Shown here: piece after piece, positions 1 through 5,959 of the stretch
How the letters are laid out: every line of letters starts with the position of its first letter
Position numbering within the stretch: the first letter of the stretch is position 1
NCBI GenBank assembly: GCA_947581885.1
Contig: CANPWF010000047.1
Coordinates: 1 to 11,216 of the forward strand
Length of the DNA stretch: 11,216 nucleotides
Direction: 5' to 3'
Origin: an uncultured Clostridia bacterium
GTDB lineage: Bacteria; Bacillota; Clostridia; Christensenellales; Borkfalkiaceae
Translations under genes and position numbers: made by a program
The notes under the pieces: model-generated
What the model was told of the DNA's origin: nothing
Database searches by the model: none
The model's input: only the letters and a program-made list of their open reading frames with translations

Positions 1-98
1 CCGAGAGTTTTTGTCATCGCTTGAAAGCACAATTCTAAAAATTTTGTTTTTGTTCCCTATGGGAAGTGCGCTTTTGCCGCTCCTTTTTTCATACATTT

Positions 99-1007
99 TT
101 ATTCTTCCGTATCGGAATTTTCCGTCTCGGGAGATTTTCCGCTTCCCGTCTCCTCGTCGGAGGAGTTCCCGAGGAAGGTTCCGAAGAATCCGCTGAACCC
201 GCCCTTCTTGTAGCCGGGGGCGGAGCTCCTGCCGCCGATGCTCGTGCCCGACGATTCGGGGGTGGACTCGGTGGGGAGGTCCCGCCGCTCGTAGGTGCGC
301 TTGCGGTCGCTATAGCGGTCTTTCCCGCGCGATTTATCGTATTTGCCCCTGCCGCGGTTGTCTCTTCCGCCCTTCCCGCCGTACGGACGGGGATTTTTGG
401 GGATGATGACGACGAAGCGTTCGGGCTCTTTGCCTTCGCTCTTGGTGAAAACTTCCTCGCTGTCCGCAAGGGCGGAATGCACGATCCTGCGCTCGTAGGG
501 GTTCATGGGTTCGAGGCGAACTTTGTGTCCGAGGCGAACGGCCTTGGCGGCGAGCTTTTCCGCGACGCGGCGAAGGGTCTCTTCCCGCTCCTCACGGTAG
601 TTGCCGCAGTCGACGACGACGCGCCTGTATTCCTTTCTGCCCGTGTTGGCGACGGCACCCGCAAGGGTCTGCACCGCGTCGATGATCTCTCCTCTCCGCC
701 CGATCACGCCCTTGTTCCCTTCTGCCGCCGTGATCTGAATGGCGATGCGCTCGCCCTCTTCGGTGAGGACGGGGGTTGCCTCCGCGCCGAGGAGAGGGAA
801 GAGCCCTTCGAGGAATTCCACCGCTCTCTCTCCGTCCGTCTTTACGATCTTCTTCCCGATCTTTACCTGCGCGGGATGGGAGCGGATGCGCCCTTTCTTC
901 CCTTCGTCGAGCACCTCGATCTCCGCCTCTTCGCGGGAGATACCGAGTTCTTCCAACCCTTTATCGATGGCTTCTTCCACCGTTTTGCCTGTGAAGATAC
1001 TTTCCAT
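99..1007 (-). CDS. khpB: KhpB/Jag-type RNA-binding protein
   Basis: A 302-aa RNA-binding protein of the Jag (KhpB/EloR) family, which in other Bacillota binds RNA and influences cell elongation and envelope growth. A Jag-N domain spans about residues 1-52. A KH domain follows with its GxxG loop at 103-106 (GRRG). An R3H domain is centred on NPYERRIVH (169-177), where R173 and H177 form the R-x3-H signature. From about residue 200 there is a tail of roughly 100 residues rich in Gly, Arg, Lys, Asp and Ser, predicted disordered and not part of the usual domain core. The ATG at 1007 has GAGGT about 6 bases upstream. The gene lies 14 bases after the yidC stop, the standard yidC-jag arrangement, and is probably co-transcribed with it. 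Family assignment is firm; the tail's role is unknown. Confidence 0.95.
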   Translation of the reverse strand: MESIFTGKTVEEAIDKGLEELGISREEAEIEVLDEGKKGRIRSHPAQVKIGKKIVKTDGERAVEFLEGLFPLLGAEATPVLTEEGERIAIQITAAEGNKGVIGRRGEIIDAVQTLAGAVANTGRKEYRRVVVDCGNYREEREETLRRVAEKLAAKAVRLGHKVRLEPMNPYERRIVHSALADSEEVFTKSEGKEPERFVVIIPKNPRPYGGKGGRDNRGRGKYDKSRGKDRYSDRKRTYERRDLPTESTPESSGTSIGGRSSAPGYKKGGFSGFFGTFLGNSSDEETGSGKSPETENSDTEE

Positions 1008-1021
1008 ACTTCGACCTCACG

Positions 1022-2518
1022 TTATTTCCGTTTTTTGTTCTTTTTATCGTTTTCCTGCTTGTTTTTCATCCAAGGGAGTTCGCGGGTGTGTTCGGCACGG
1101 TATGCCGCCTCTTCCTTCTTCTTGAAGATCCGATCGAGAATGAGGTTGGCGAACACGGTGACGAGGAGGGATACGACGTTCGACATCGTCATGTAGATGG
1201 AGAACGCCGCGCTGTACAGGAAGGCAAAGACCGCAAAGATGAGAGGCATGATGAAGAGCATCATCTTCTGCGTCCTCGCGCCCTGCCCGTCTACCGTCTG
1301 ATATTTGTTGCTCTCCTTGGAACTCTTCATCGTGATGAATTGGGAGAGCACCATCGTCCCGATCGAGAGGATAACGAGGATGAAATACCCGTTTGCCTGC
1401 GACTTTTCCTTGGAAAGGGAACGGGTGAGATAGTTGTTGTATTCCCGCTCGGTGAGCACGGAGGAGACATCCTTTTCGACGGGATCGCCGTTTGCGTCAA
1501 GTTCCTCGGGGAAGGTGACTTTCTTGTTGAGCTGTTTGGAGAAGGAGTCGTAGCTCGGTACCGGTTTGCTCCATGCGACATCGGGATACCAGACGTTTCT
1601 CACCCACAAAAATTTGGGGGAACCTTCGCCGTGGAAGAACGCCGCCGCCGCATCCGAACCGATCTCCGCGACATAGTAGGGGTACGCGTCCTCCTCCGTC
1701 GCGCAGTCGTCCTCCGTTTTGTCGTTCGCGTTGTTCTCTTCCATGATCGCCGCGAGGCGTTCCTTTGCCCCTTCCCGCGCGAGAAGTTTTTCCTCATTAT
1801 AATAGTAGCTGCGAACGGGAGAAGAGGAGAAGGGATCGTACTCGTACTCCATCATCTTATCGGGAGAGGAGACGTAGAAAACCCTGTTTTCGGTGAACTT
1901 ATATTCAATATCCCCCGTATCGAAGCCGAACTCTTTCAACGTTTTGCCGCTCTCGGGGGCGGAAATTGCCTGCGATTTTTCCTCGCCGCTCTCCGTCCAT
2001 ACGACGGTGAAAACCCCGTCCGCTTCCGAAAGGCGGTAGTCGATGCCGTTCGGACTTTCGGCGATGATGGCGGCGTTGTAGACTTCGCTCATCTCCTTGA
2101 ACGTTTTGAGATTGGCGTACTGCGAATACGTCGAAAACCCGCTGAACGCGACGATGAGGATGACGAGGGAGATGATCATCGGAAGGCAGGCTCCCAAGAT
2201 GGAATAGCCGTTCTTCTTTTGCAGTTCGACCATCTTCTGGTTGTACGTCGCCTTGTCGTTCGCGTACTGTTTTTGCAGTTTTTCGAGTTCGGGCTGCATC
2301 TCCCGCATGATGAGGTTTTGCTTCCTCATCGTTACGCGCTGATAGATATCGAAGGGCAGGGTGATCGCCTTCAACACGAGGGTGAAGAGGATGATCCCCA
2401 CGCCGATGTTTCCGACCCCTTCGATGATGGCACGCGCAAATTTACCGATCCAATTCAGACCGATCTCATATCCCTCTTCGAGGAAGGCGGAAAACGCGGC
2501 GTTCAACAGTGTATTCAT
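1022..2518 (-). CDS. yidC: YidC/Oxa1 membrane protein insertase with large extracellular insertion
   Basis: Inserts and folds membrane proteins, alone or with Sec. The start is the ATG at 2518, preceded by AAAGGA 7 bases upstream, giving 498 aa; a TTG one codon earlier is less likely. Order: N-terminal amphipathic region, TM1 (about 39-57), cytosolic coiled hairpin (about 60-105, MREMQPELEKLQKQY), TM2 (about 110-130), a long extracellular region (about 130-372), then TM3-TM5 (about 377-397, 418-440, 443-463) and a Lys-rich cytosolic tail. The family segment FLWVRNVWYPD lies near 303-313, so the extra 150 or so residues sit before it. Gram-positive YidC proteins are usually about 200-290 aa, so this one is unusually long. 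The groove arginine normally found in TM1 (TL-x2-R) appears to be Lys at residue 50. No lipobox is visible at the N-terminus. Family assignment is secure. Confidence 0.95.
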   Translation of the reverse strand: MNTLLNAAFSAFLEEGYEIGLNWIGKFARAIIEGVGNIGVGIILFTLVLKAITLPFDIYQRVTMRKQNLIMREMQPELEKLQKQYANDKATYNQKMVELQKKNGYSILGACLPMIISLVILIVAFSGFSTYSQYANLKTFKEMSEVYNAAIIAESPNGIDYRLSEADGVFTVVWTESGEEKSQAISAPESGKTLKEFGFDTGDIEYKFTENRVFYVSSPDKMMEYEYDPFSSSPVRSYYYNEEKLLAREGAKERLAAIMEENNANDKTEDDCATEEDAYPYYVAEIGSDAAAAFFHGEGSPKFLWVRNVWYPDVAWSKPVPSYDSFSKQLNKKVTFPEELDANGDPVEKDVSSVLTEREYNNYLTRSLSKEKSQANGYFILVILSIGTMVLSQFITMKSSKESNKYQTVDGQGARTQKMMLFIMPLIFAVFAFLYSAAFSIYMTMSNVVSLLVTVFANLILDRIFKKKEEAAYRAEHTRELPWMKNKQENDKKNKKRK

Positions 2519-2531
2519 CAAATGATCCTTT

Positions 2532-2834
2532 CTAAATCAGCCACCTTCGCTTCCAAATCACTTCGGGAGCAGGGTCGATCCCCCCTTTGGAGAGGGGATT
2601 GCATCTGAGGATCCGCCATAACCCGAGAAGGATCCCCACAAACGCGCCGAAGTTGTTGATACACCGCTTGGTATATTCCGAACAGCTCGGCTCATAGAGG
2701 CAGGTATGGCGGGAGAGTTTCCTTTGGTAAAAGCAGATCGCGCGGATACACAACGCCTTGAAAACGGGGGGAAAGAGCCTCCTTTTCAAATAGCGTACAT
2801 TGTCCGCGACAAGTTGTTTGAAGGGTACTTTCAA
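2532..2834 (-). CDS. yidD: YidD membrane protein insertion efficiency factor
   Basis: A small membrane-associated protein of the YidD family, which assists YidC-dependent insertion. The core from about residue 24 has the family pattern: the FYQRKLS segment, CLYEPSCSEY (45-54) with its paired cysteines, and RILRCNPLSKGGIDPAP (74-90). The protein has no internal Met. The only start I can find is TTG at 2834, which overlaps the rnpA stop as TTGA (2831-2834), so translational coupling is likely. It gives 100 aa with about 23 residues before the usual start of the family. That N-terminal stretch is basic (KRRL) and may be an amphipathic membrane anchor. It sits between rnpA and yidC, its normal neighbourhood, and ends 13 bases before the yidC start. 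The family is certain; the exact start is less so. Confidence 0.9.
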   Translation of the reverse strand: MKVPFKQLVADNVRYLKRRLFPPVFKALCIRAICFYQRKLSRHTCLYEPSCSEYTKRCINNFGAFVGILLGLWRILRCNPLSKGGIDPAPEVIWKRRWLI

Positions 2835-3148
2835 AGCAGATGTTCCCGCTTGAAGATACTTTCGAGGTCTTTGGAAAACGCCGAGAACGAATATGTTTCG
2901 GCGGGATCGGGAAGAAGGAGCACTTCCGAGGGAGGGATCGTTTCCGCATATACGGAAAAGGCGGCACGCAAAAGCCGCTTGATGCGGTTCCTCTGCACGC
3001 TCCCTCCGAATTTTTTCCCCACGCAGACAGCCATCGCCGTCTTATCCGCGGGAAGAAGGACGGCGGTGAGCGTCGCTCGGCGGCACCGCTTGCCCTTCTT
3101 TAAAATCCTCAAAAAATCCTTCTTCTTTTTGATCCGAAGATAGCGCAT
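2831..3148 (-). CDS. rnpA: Ribonuclease P protein component
   Basis: Protein subunit of RNase P. It binds the catalytic RNA and pre-tRNA leaders for 5' maturation of tRNA. At 105 aa it has normal length for the family. The signature is VGKKFGGSVQRNRIKRLLR (about 43-61) with the RNR motif at 53-55, and the N-terminal half is very basic (IKKKKDF, KKGKRCRR). It begins 3 bases after the rpmH stop and overlaps the yidD start by 4 bases, so it belongs to the rpmH operon. I see no strong Shine-Dalgarno site before its ATG, which suggests it relies on ribosomes arriving from rpmH. The family is unambiguous. Confidence 0.96.
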   Translation of the reverse strand: MRYLRIKKKKDFLRILKKGKRCRRATLTAVLLPADKTAMAVCVGKKFGGSVQRNRIKRLLRAAFSVYAETIPPSEVLLLPDPAETYSFSAFSKDLESIFKREHLL

Positions 3149-3151
3149 CTT

Positions 3152-3286
3152 TTACGCCGAGATGTGCTTTCTGCCCTTATCTCTTCTTCTCTTCAACGTC
3201 TTTCTTCCGCCCTGCGTCGCCATTCTCTTGCGGAAGCCGTGCACCTTGCTCCTCTGTCTCTTCTTGGGCTGGTACGTTCTTTTCAT
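3152..3286 (-). CDS. rpmH: 50S ribosomal protein L34
   Basis: L34, a short, extremely basic component of the large ribosomal subunit. Translation of the minus strand from the ATG at 3286 gives 44 aa beginning MKRTYQPKKRQRSKVHGFRKR and ending GRKHISA. This matches the family consensus (KRTYQP, HGFRxRM) and its usual length of about 44-46 aa. AGGAG lies 6 bases upstream at 3293-3298. The gene has its own strong promoter in the short gap after dnaN and leads the rnpA-yidD-yidC-khpB series, as in most bacteria. Confidence 0.97.
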   Translation of the reverse strand: MKRTYQPKKRQRSKVHGFRKRMATQGGRKTLKRRRDKGRKHISA

Positions 3287-3315
3287 AATACTACTCCTAA
3301 GAATTTTCTTGTTTG

Positions 3316-3344
3316 ATTATAAGTTTTTTCCGCGCCGCCGTCAA
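3316..3344 (-). promoter_or_regulatory. SigA-type promoter of rpmH
   Basis: On the minus strand, -35 TTGACG (3339-3344) and -10 TATAAT (3316-3321) are separated by exactly 17 bases. The predicted start is near 3309, leaving a leader of about 22 bases with AGGAG before rpmH. The -35 lies only 3 bases past the dnaN stop codon, so the promoter fills the gap between the two genes and would drive rpmH-rnpA-yidD-yidC-khpB independently of dnaN. Confidence 0.85.
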
Positions 3345-3347
3345 GCG

Positions 3348-4445
3348 TTATTGGGCGTTTCTGACGGGCAAAATGAGATACAAACTCTGTTTTTGCTCCT
3401 TATTCTGCAAAATGAAGGGGGAAATGGGTCCGTTGAAGGAGATCACCACTTCCTCTTCGGTGAGAGCTTTCAACGCGTCGAGCAAATATTTTGCGTTCAT
3501 CGAGATGGTGAGATCGACCCCCGAAAGGTTCGCCGCGACCGTCTCGGACACATTGCCGAATTCGGAAGAGGACGAAATTTTTACGCCGTCGCCGTTCATC
3601 TCGAGGGTGACGAGGTTGTTCTTGTCGCCGCGGATGAGGACGGCGGCGCGCTCGGTGCTCTGGATAAGCTCCCCGCGCGAGACGGTGAGTTCGCTCGAAA
3701 AGCGGTTCGGGATGACGTTTTCCTTCTTGATGAAATCCCCCTGATAGAGGCGGGAGACGAGCGTCGTCCCCTCCGAACTCACGAGAAGGGACCCTCCCTT
3801 CGTATATAAAGTGATGTCGTCCCCGTCCGAGGAGAGCATCTTGGAGATCTCGGTGAGGGTGCGGGCGGGGCAAATGATGCTCTCTTCGCCGCTCTTTTCA
3901 AGGATCTCCGCCTCCGAGAGGGCGAGGCGATACCCGTCGAGGGCGACGGCTTCGAGCTTGTCCCCGAATTCCATCAAGCAACCTTTGAGGACGGGGCGGG
4001 AATCGTCCTGCGCACAGCAGAACGTCGTCTCCCCGATGATCTTTTTGAGGGCGCCCTGCTTCATCACGAAGTTCTTTTCGCCAACTTCGAAGTCGATCGC
4101 GGGGAATTCTTCGGCGGAGAGGGACTGCATGAAGGAGACGGAATCCCTGTATTGGATCTCCATGCCCTTTTCGCCCGTGGAGACGGACACCTCTTCGCCC
4201 GTGAGCTTGCCGATAAAGTCGGTGAACAGCTTCCCGGGGACGCAGATATCCCCCTCTTCGAACACTTCCGCCTTGATCGCCGTGCGGATGGAGAGTTCCC
4301 CGTCCGTCGCGAGAAGGGTGACTTCCTCGCCGTGGGCACCGAGCAGGATACATTCATAGATGGGTGCCGTCGTGCGGACGGCGCAGGCTTTGCTCACTTT
4401 CAGAACGGCTTCCGAGAGCGTAAGCCCGTTGCAGACGAATTTCAT
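3348..4445 (-). CDS. dnaN: DNA polymerase III beta sliding clamp
   Basis: Ring-shaped processivity clamp that tethers DNA polymerase III and other factors to DNA. At 365 aa it has normal length for the three-domain family. Recognisable parts include the N-terminal domain with LLATDGELSIRT (about 44-55), the motif RPVLKGCLMEF with ALDGYRLAL in the second domain, and the C-terminal segment SPFILQNKE followed by YLILPVR near the end. The last forms the usual binding pocket for clamp-interacting peptides. The ATG at 4445 has a near-ideal AGGAGGT (4452-4458) 6 bases upstream. The gene points away from the origin region and toward rpmH. In most Bacillota dnaN follows dnaA on the other side of the origin, so this placement is atypical. 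Confidence 0.97.
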   Translation of the reverse strand: MKFVCNGLTLSEAVLKVSKACAVRTTAPIYECILLGAHGEEVTLLATDGELSIRTAIKAEVFEEGDICVPGKLFTDFIGKLTGEEVSVSTGEKGMEIQYRDSVSFMQSLSAEEFPAIDFEVGEKNFVMKQGALKKIIGETTFCCAQDDSRPVLKGCLMEFGDKLEAVALDGYRLALSEAEILEKSGEESIICPARTLTEISKMLSSDGDDITLYTKGGSLLVSSEGTTLVSRLYQGDFIKKENVIPNRFSSELTVSRGELIQSTERAAVLIRGDKNNLVTLEMNGDGVKISSSSEFGNVSETVAANLSGVDLTISMNAKYLLDALKALTEEEVVISFNGPISPFILQNKEQKQSLYLILPVRNAQ

Positions 4446-4467
4446 GCGCAGACCTCCTCATGGTTGG

Positions 4468-4521
4468 TTATTATAAAATAATATTTATCAATAATAATAA
4501 GGGCGGTGGAAAAGTGGACAA
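4468..4521 (-). other. Candidate basal unwinding element (tandem DnaA boxes, GC linker, DnaA-trios)
   Basis: Read on the minus strand, two abutting box-like sites (TTGTCCACT at 4513-4521 and TTTTCCACC at 4505-4513) are followed by a short GC-rich linker (CGCCC). Then come repeated TTA triplets (TAATAATAA on the plus strand, 4492-4500) and an A/T-only stretch to about 4468. This is the order described for the basal origin unwinding element of Bacillus subtilis, where DnaA spreads from paired boxes onto 3'-(G/A)A(T/A)-5' trios. The boxes are imperfect, so this is a pattern-based inference. Confidence 0.6.
4470..4475 (-). promoter_or_regulatory. Candidate -10 element for dnaN
   Basis: A perfect TATAAT on the minus strand lies 24 bases upstream of the dnaN start. 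It would give a start near 4463 and a very short leader containing the AGGAGGT. The -35 position is poor: only TTATTA-like sequence at 16-17 bases. A second TATAAT at 4550-4555 (minus strand), also with a weak -35, is an alternative. Both lie in or beside the proposed DNA-unwinding region, so transcription of dnaN may be tied to origin state. Confidence 0.45.
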
Positions 4522-4622
4522 CCTTCCCCTTCCCCTTCAAACTACCTCTATTATAGCGGAAAAAGGGAAAAAGGGAAAGCAATTTTCGGGATTTTTCCAA
4601 AAAAAGTATTGTTGAGATCTTG

Positions 4623-4644
4623 TGGACAAGCCCGAACTTGTCCA
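4623..4644. repeat. Inverted repeat of DnaA-box-like sequence
   Basis: TGGACAAG (4623-4630) and CTTGTCCA (4637-4644) form a perfect 8-bp inverted repeat around a 6-base spacer (CCCGAA). Each arm is the core of a DnaA-box-like site (4621-4629 and 4638-4646), so the pair places two boxes head to head in the middle of the putative origin. Confidence 0.6.
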
Positions 4645-4660
4645 CCGCCGTCAACAGCCC

Positions 4661-4713
4661 GAAAAGAGGGGACAAAAAGAGAGGAGGGGAGAGAGGGGCG
4701 GAAGGGGAGAAGA
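4661..4713 (+). other. G-rich homopurine tract in origin, possible G-quadruplex
   Basis: Fifty-three bases on the plus strand with only two pyrimidines (C4673 and C4699). It contains four GGGG runs at 4668-4671, 4686-4689, 4695-4698 and 4704-4707, separated by 14, 5 and 5 bases. Such a tract could form a G-quadruplex or a triplex when the origin is opened. No coding frame here is credible. Confidence 0.5.
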
Positions 4714-4769
4714 TATCCACCGAGCTTTCGACAGTGTGGAAAAATCCCCTACGGGTTTTGCACAAATCG

Positions 4770-4798
4770 TTGATAATCGGGGGAAAGTGTGCTATAAT
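4770..4798 (+). promoter_or_regulatory. Strong SigA-type promoter, apparently leaderless, for rsmG
   Basis: TTGATA (4770-4775), 17 bases, TATAAT (4793-4798). Standard spacing puts the transcription start at 4804-4806, which is on or next to the A of the rsmG ATG (4806). There is no room for a Shine-Dalgarno site. Two DnaA-box-like sites (4735-4743 and 4756-4764) lie immediately upstream of the -35, so DnaA could affect this promoter. Confidence 0.8.
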
Positions 4799-4805
4799 TG
4801 TTGGC

Positions 4806-5498
4806 ATGGGAAAGGAAAAGCCCGATTTCAACGAGATCAAGGCAAAATTCGAGAGGGAGAGGGAACGGTTCGGGATTTTTTCGGAACTCCTTCTCTTCTA
4901 TAATCAAAGGTTCAACCTCACGGCGATCACCGAAAAAGAGGAAGTTATCCACAAACATTTCCTCGATTCGCTCGCGGCGGTAAGTTTTCTTCCCGAAAGG
5001 GCGAAGTGTGTAGAAGTTGGATCGGGCGCGGGGTTTCCTTCCGTCCCCCTGATGATCGTTAGGAACGACCTTTCCTTCGTCCTCATCGAGAGCACGGGCA
5101 AAAAGTGCGAGTTTTTGCGCACCGCCGTAAGGGAACTTTCCCTTCCCGCGGAAGTTGTTTGTGCCCGCGCCGAGGATGTCGGGAGAGGGGAGCTGAGGGA
5201 AACGGCGGATGTGTGCGTCGCCCGCGCCGTCGCCAAATTAAATACGCTCGCCGAGTACTGCCTTCCCCTCGTAAAACAACAGGGCACGTTCATCGCCTAT
5301 AAGGGAGAGGCGGACGAAGAGGTAGAAGAGGCGGCGACCGCGATCGAAGTGTTGGGCGGAGACCGGGCGGAGATATTTCATTACGACCTTCCGGACGGTT
5401 ACGGTTCCCGTTCGCTCGTCCTCATTCCCAAAAAACGACCGACCCCGCCGCGTTATCCGCGCGGACAGGGCGCGGAGAGGAGATCCCCCATCCGATGA
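4806..5498 (+). CDS. rsmG: 16S rRNA (guanine-N7) methyltransferase RsmG
   Basis: Methylates N7 of a conserved G in the 530 loop of 16S rRNA using S-adenosylmethionine (family also called GidB). At 230 aa it has normal length. Motifs: FNLTAITEKEEVIHKHFLDSL (about 36-56), the SAM-binding loop VGSGAGFPSVPL (71-82; Ser replaces the usual Gly after FP), the VARAVAKL segment (138-145) and YKGEADEEVEEA (165-176). The tail PPRYPRGQG resembles the family's basic YPR-x-x-G C-terminus. An in-frame extension upstream to about 4620 is open but runs through the origin and lacks family similarity, and the family alignment supports ATG 4806. It lacks an upstream Shine-Dalgarno site (see promoter at 4770). 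The stop overlaps the next gene by 4 bases. A perfect DnaA box is embedded in codons about 47-50. Confidence 0.95.
   Translation: MGKEKPDFNEIKAKFERERERFGIFSELLLFYNQRFNLTAITEKEEVIHKHFLDSLAAVSFLPERAKCVEVGSGAGFPSVPLMIVRNDLSFVLIESTGKKCEFLRTAVRELSLPAEVVCARAEDVGRGELRETADVCVARAVAKLNTLAEYCLPLVKQQGTFIAYKGEADEEVEEAATAIEVLGGDRAEIFHYDLPDGYGSRSLVLIPKKRPTPPRYPRGQGAERRSPIR
4945..4953 (+). other. Perfect DnaA box inside rsmG
   Basis: TTATCCACA exactly matches the canonical DnaA box. It lies within rsmG codons about 47-50 (V-I-H-K), about 140 bases past the start codon. It is the best-matching box in the region and extends the cluster seen in the intergenic part of the putative origin. Confidence 0.75.
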
Positions 5499-5959
5499 CG
5501 GCAAAAGCATGCGCACTCACAGGACACAGAGAACTTCCCGAGGACTTCCCCGCGGGGATGCTTGCCTATGCCCTCGAGGACCTTGTCGACGGGGGGTATA
5601 CCGTCTTTTACTGCGGGATGGCGCGGGGGTTCGACCTTCTCGCCCTCGAATGCCTCGCCGCCATCAAACAGAGGAAGAAGATCTTCATCGAGGCGTGTAT
5701 CCCCTACGCGGGGCACGAACAGAGTTTTTCCCTCTACGAACGGAAAAGATACAAAGAACTTCTCTCGATCTGCGACAAAAAGACGGTGCTCTTCCCTTCC
5801 TACCGCGCGGGGTGTCTGCTCGCCCGCAACCGCTACATGGTGGACAGGTGCGATCTTGTGTTCGCCTATTGCGAGAAAAAGACGGGCGGCACGGCGTACA
5901 CCGTCCAATATGCCGAGAAGTGCGGGATCGAAATCAAATTCTTCGGAACGGAGGCGTAG
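5495..5959 (+). CDS. SLOG-family (DUF1273/YpsA-like) protein
   Basis: A 154-aa protein with a Rossmann-like SLOG fold related to DprA/LOG and YpsA. Motifs: CALTGHRELP (6-15), carrying the TGHR signature; CGMARGFDLLALE (40-52), equivalent to the G-x-A-x-G-x-D nucleotide-sugar-binding loop; and RNRYMVDRCDLVFAYCEKKTGGTAYTVQYAEK (111-142), in which the GGT turn is typical. The family is thought to bind a nucleotide-like ligand. B. subtilis YpsA is linked to cell division and oxidative-stress phenotypes, but no reaction is established. The start ATG overlaps the rsmG stop as ATGA (5495-5498), with a purine-rich GAGAGGAGAT just upstream, so the two genes are translationally coupled. The stop codon lies inside the loop of a terminator hairpin. 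Family confident, function unknown. Confidence 0.85.
   Translation: MTAKACALTGHRELPEDFPAGMLAYALEDLVDGGYTVFYCGMARGFDLLALECLAAIKQRKKIFIEACIPYAGHEQSFSLYERKRYKELLSICDKKTVLFPSYRAGCLLARNRYMVDRCDLVFAYCEKKTGGTAYTVQYAEKCGIEIKFFGTEA

Larger units (their letters stand above)
4470..4953. other. Putative chromosomal replication origin (oriC)
   Basis: A non-coding region between divergent dnaN and rsmG, extending into the start of rsmG. It holds at least eight DnaA-box-like sites. One is perfect (4945-4953) and three have one mismatch to TTATNCACA: TGTGGACAA at 4621-4629, TGTGGAAAA at 4735-4743 and TTTTGCACA at 4756-4764. Four have two mismatches: 4505-4513, 4513-4521, 4638-4646 and 4713-4721. An almost pure A/T stretch lies at 4468-4500. 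Flanking genes on both sides are transcribed away from it. The neighbourhood (dnaN, rpmH, rnpA, rsmG) is classic for bacterial origins. The location comes from sequence pattern only, and dnaA is not adjacent. Confidence 0.8.

Noticed and set aside
1..98. Start of another minus-strand gene (ATG at 17) or a terminator (TTCCC/GGGAA at 53-65) after khpB
   Set aside because: Only five codons are in the window and no Shine-Dalgarno site is visible. The hairpin has a 5-bp stem with no adjacent T tract. mnmE commonly follows here, but the visible residues do not support it.
66..1196. A 376-aa open frame on the plus strand opposite khpB
   Set aside because: Antisense shadow running across khpB and into yidC.
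1088..2608. A 506-aa open frame on the plus strand opposite yidC
   Set aside because: Antisense shadow. The composition is rich in Arg, His and Asp with no domain, and it spans two real genes on the other strand.
4620..4805. N-terminal extension of rsmG
   Set aside because: The frame is open but passes through DnaA boxes and the promoter. The family N-terminus aligns from ATG 4806.
4446..4805. A dnaA fragment or pseudogene
   Set aside because: No frame here encodes any recognisable DnaA segment such as the Walker or helix-turn-helix motifs.
4442..4840. A 132-aa open frame on the minus strand across the dnaN-rsmG gap
   Set aside because: Overlaps the origin signals and both flanking starts. 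Its low-complexity composition and lack of a start site make it a chance frame.
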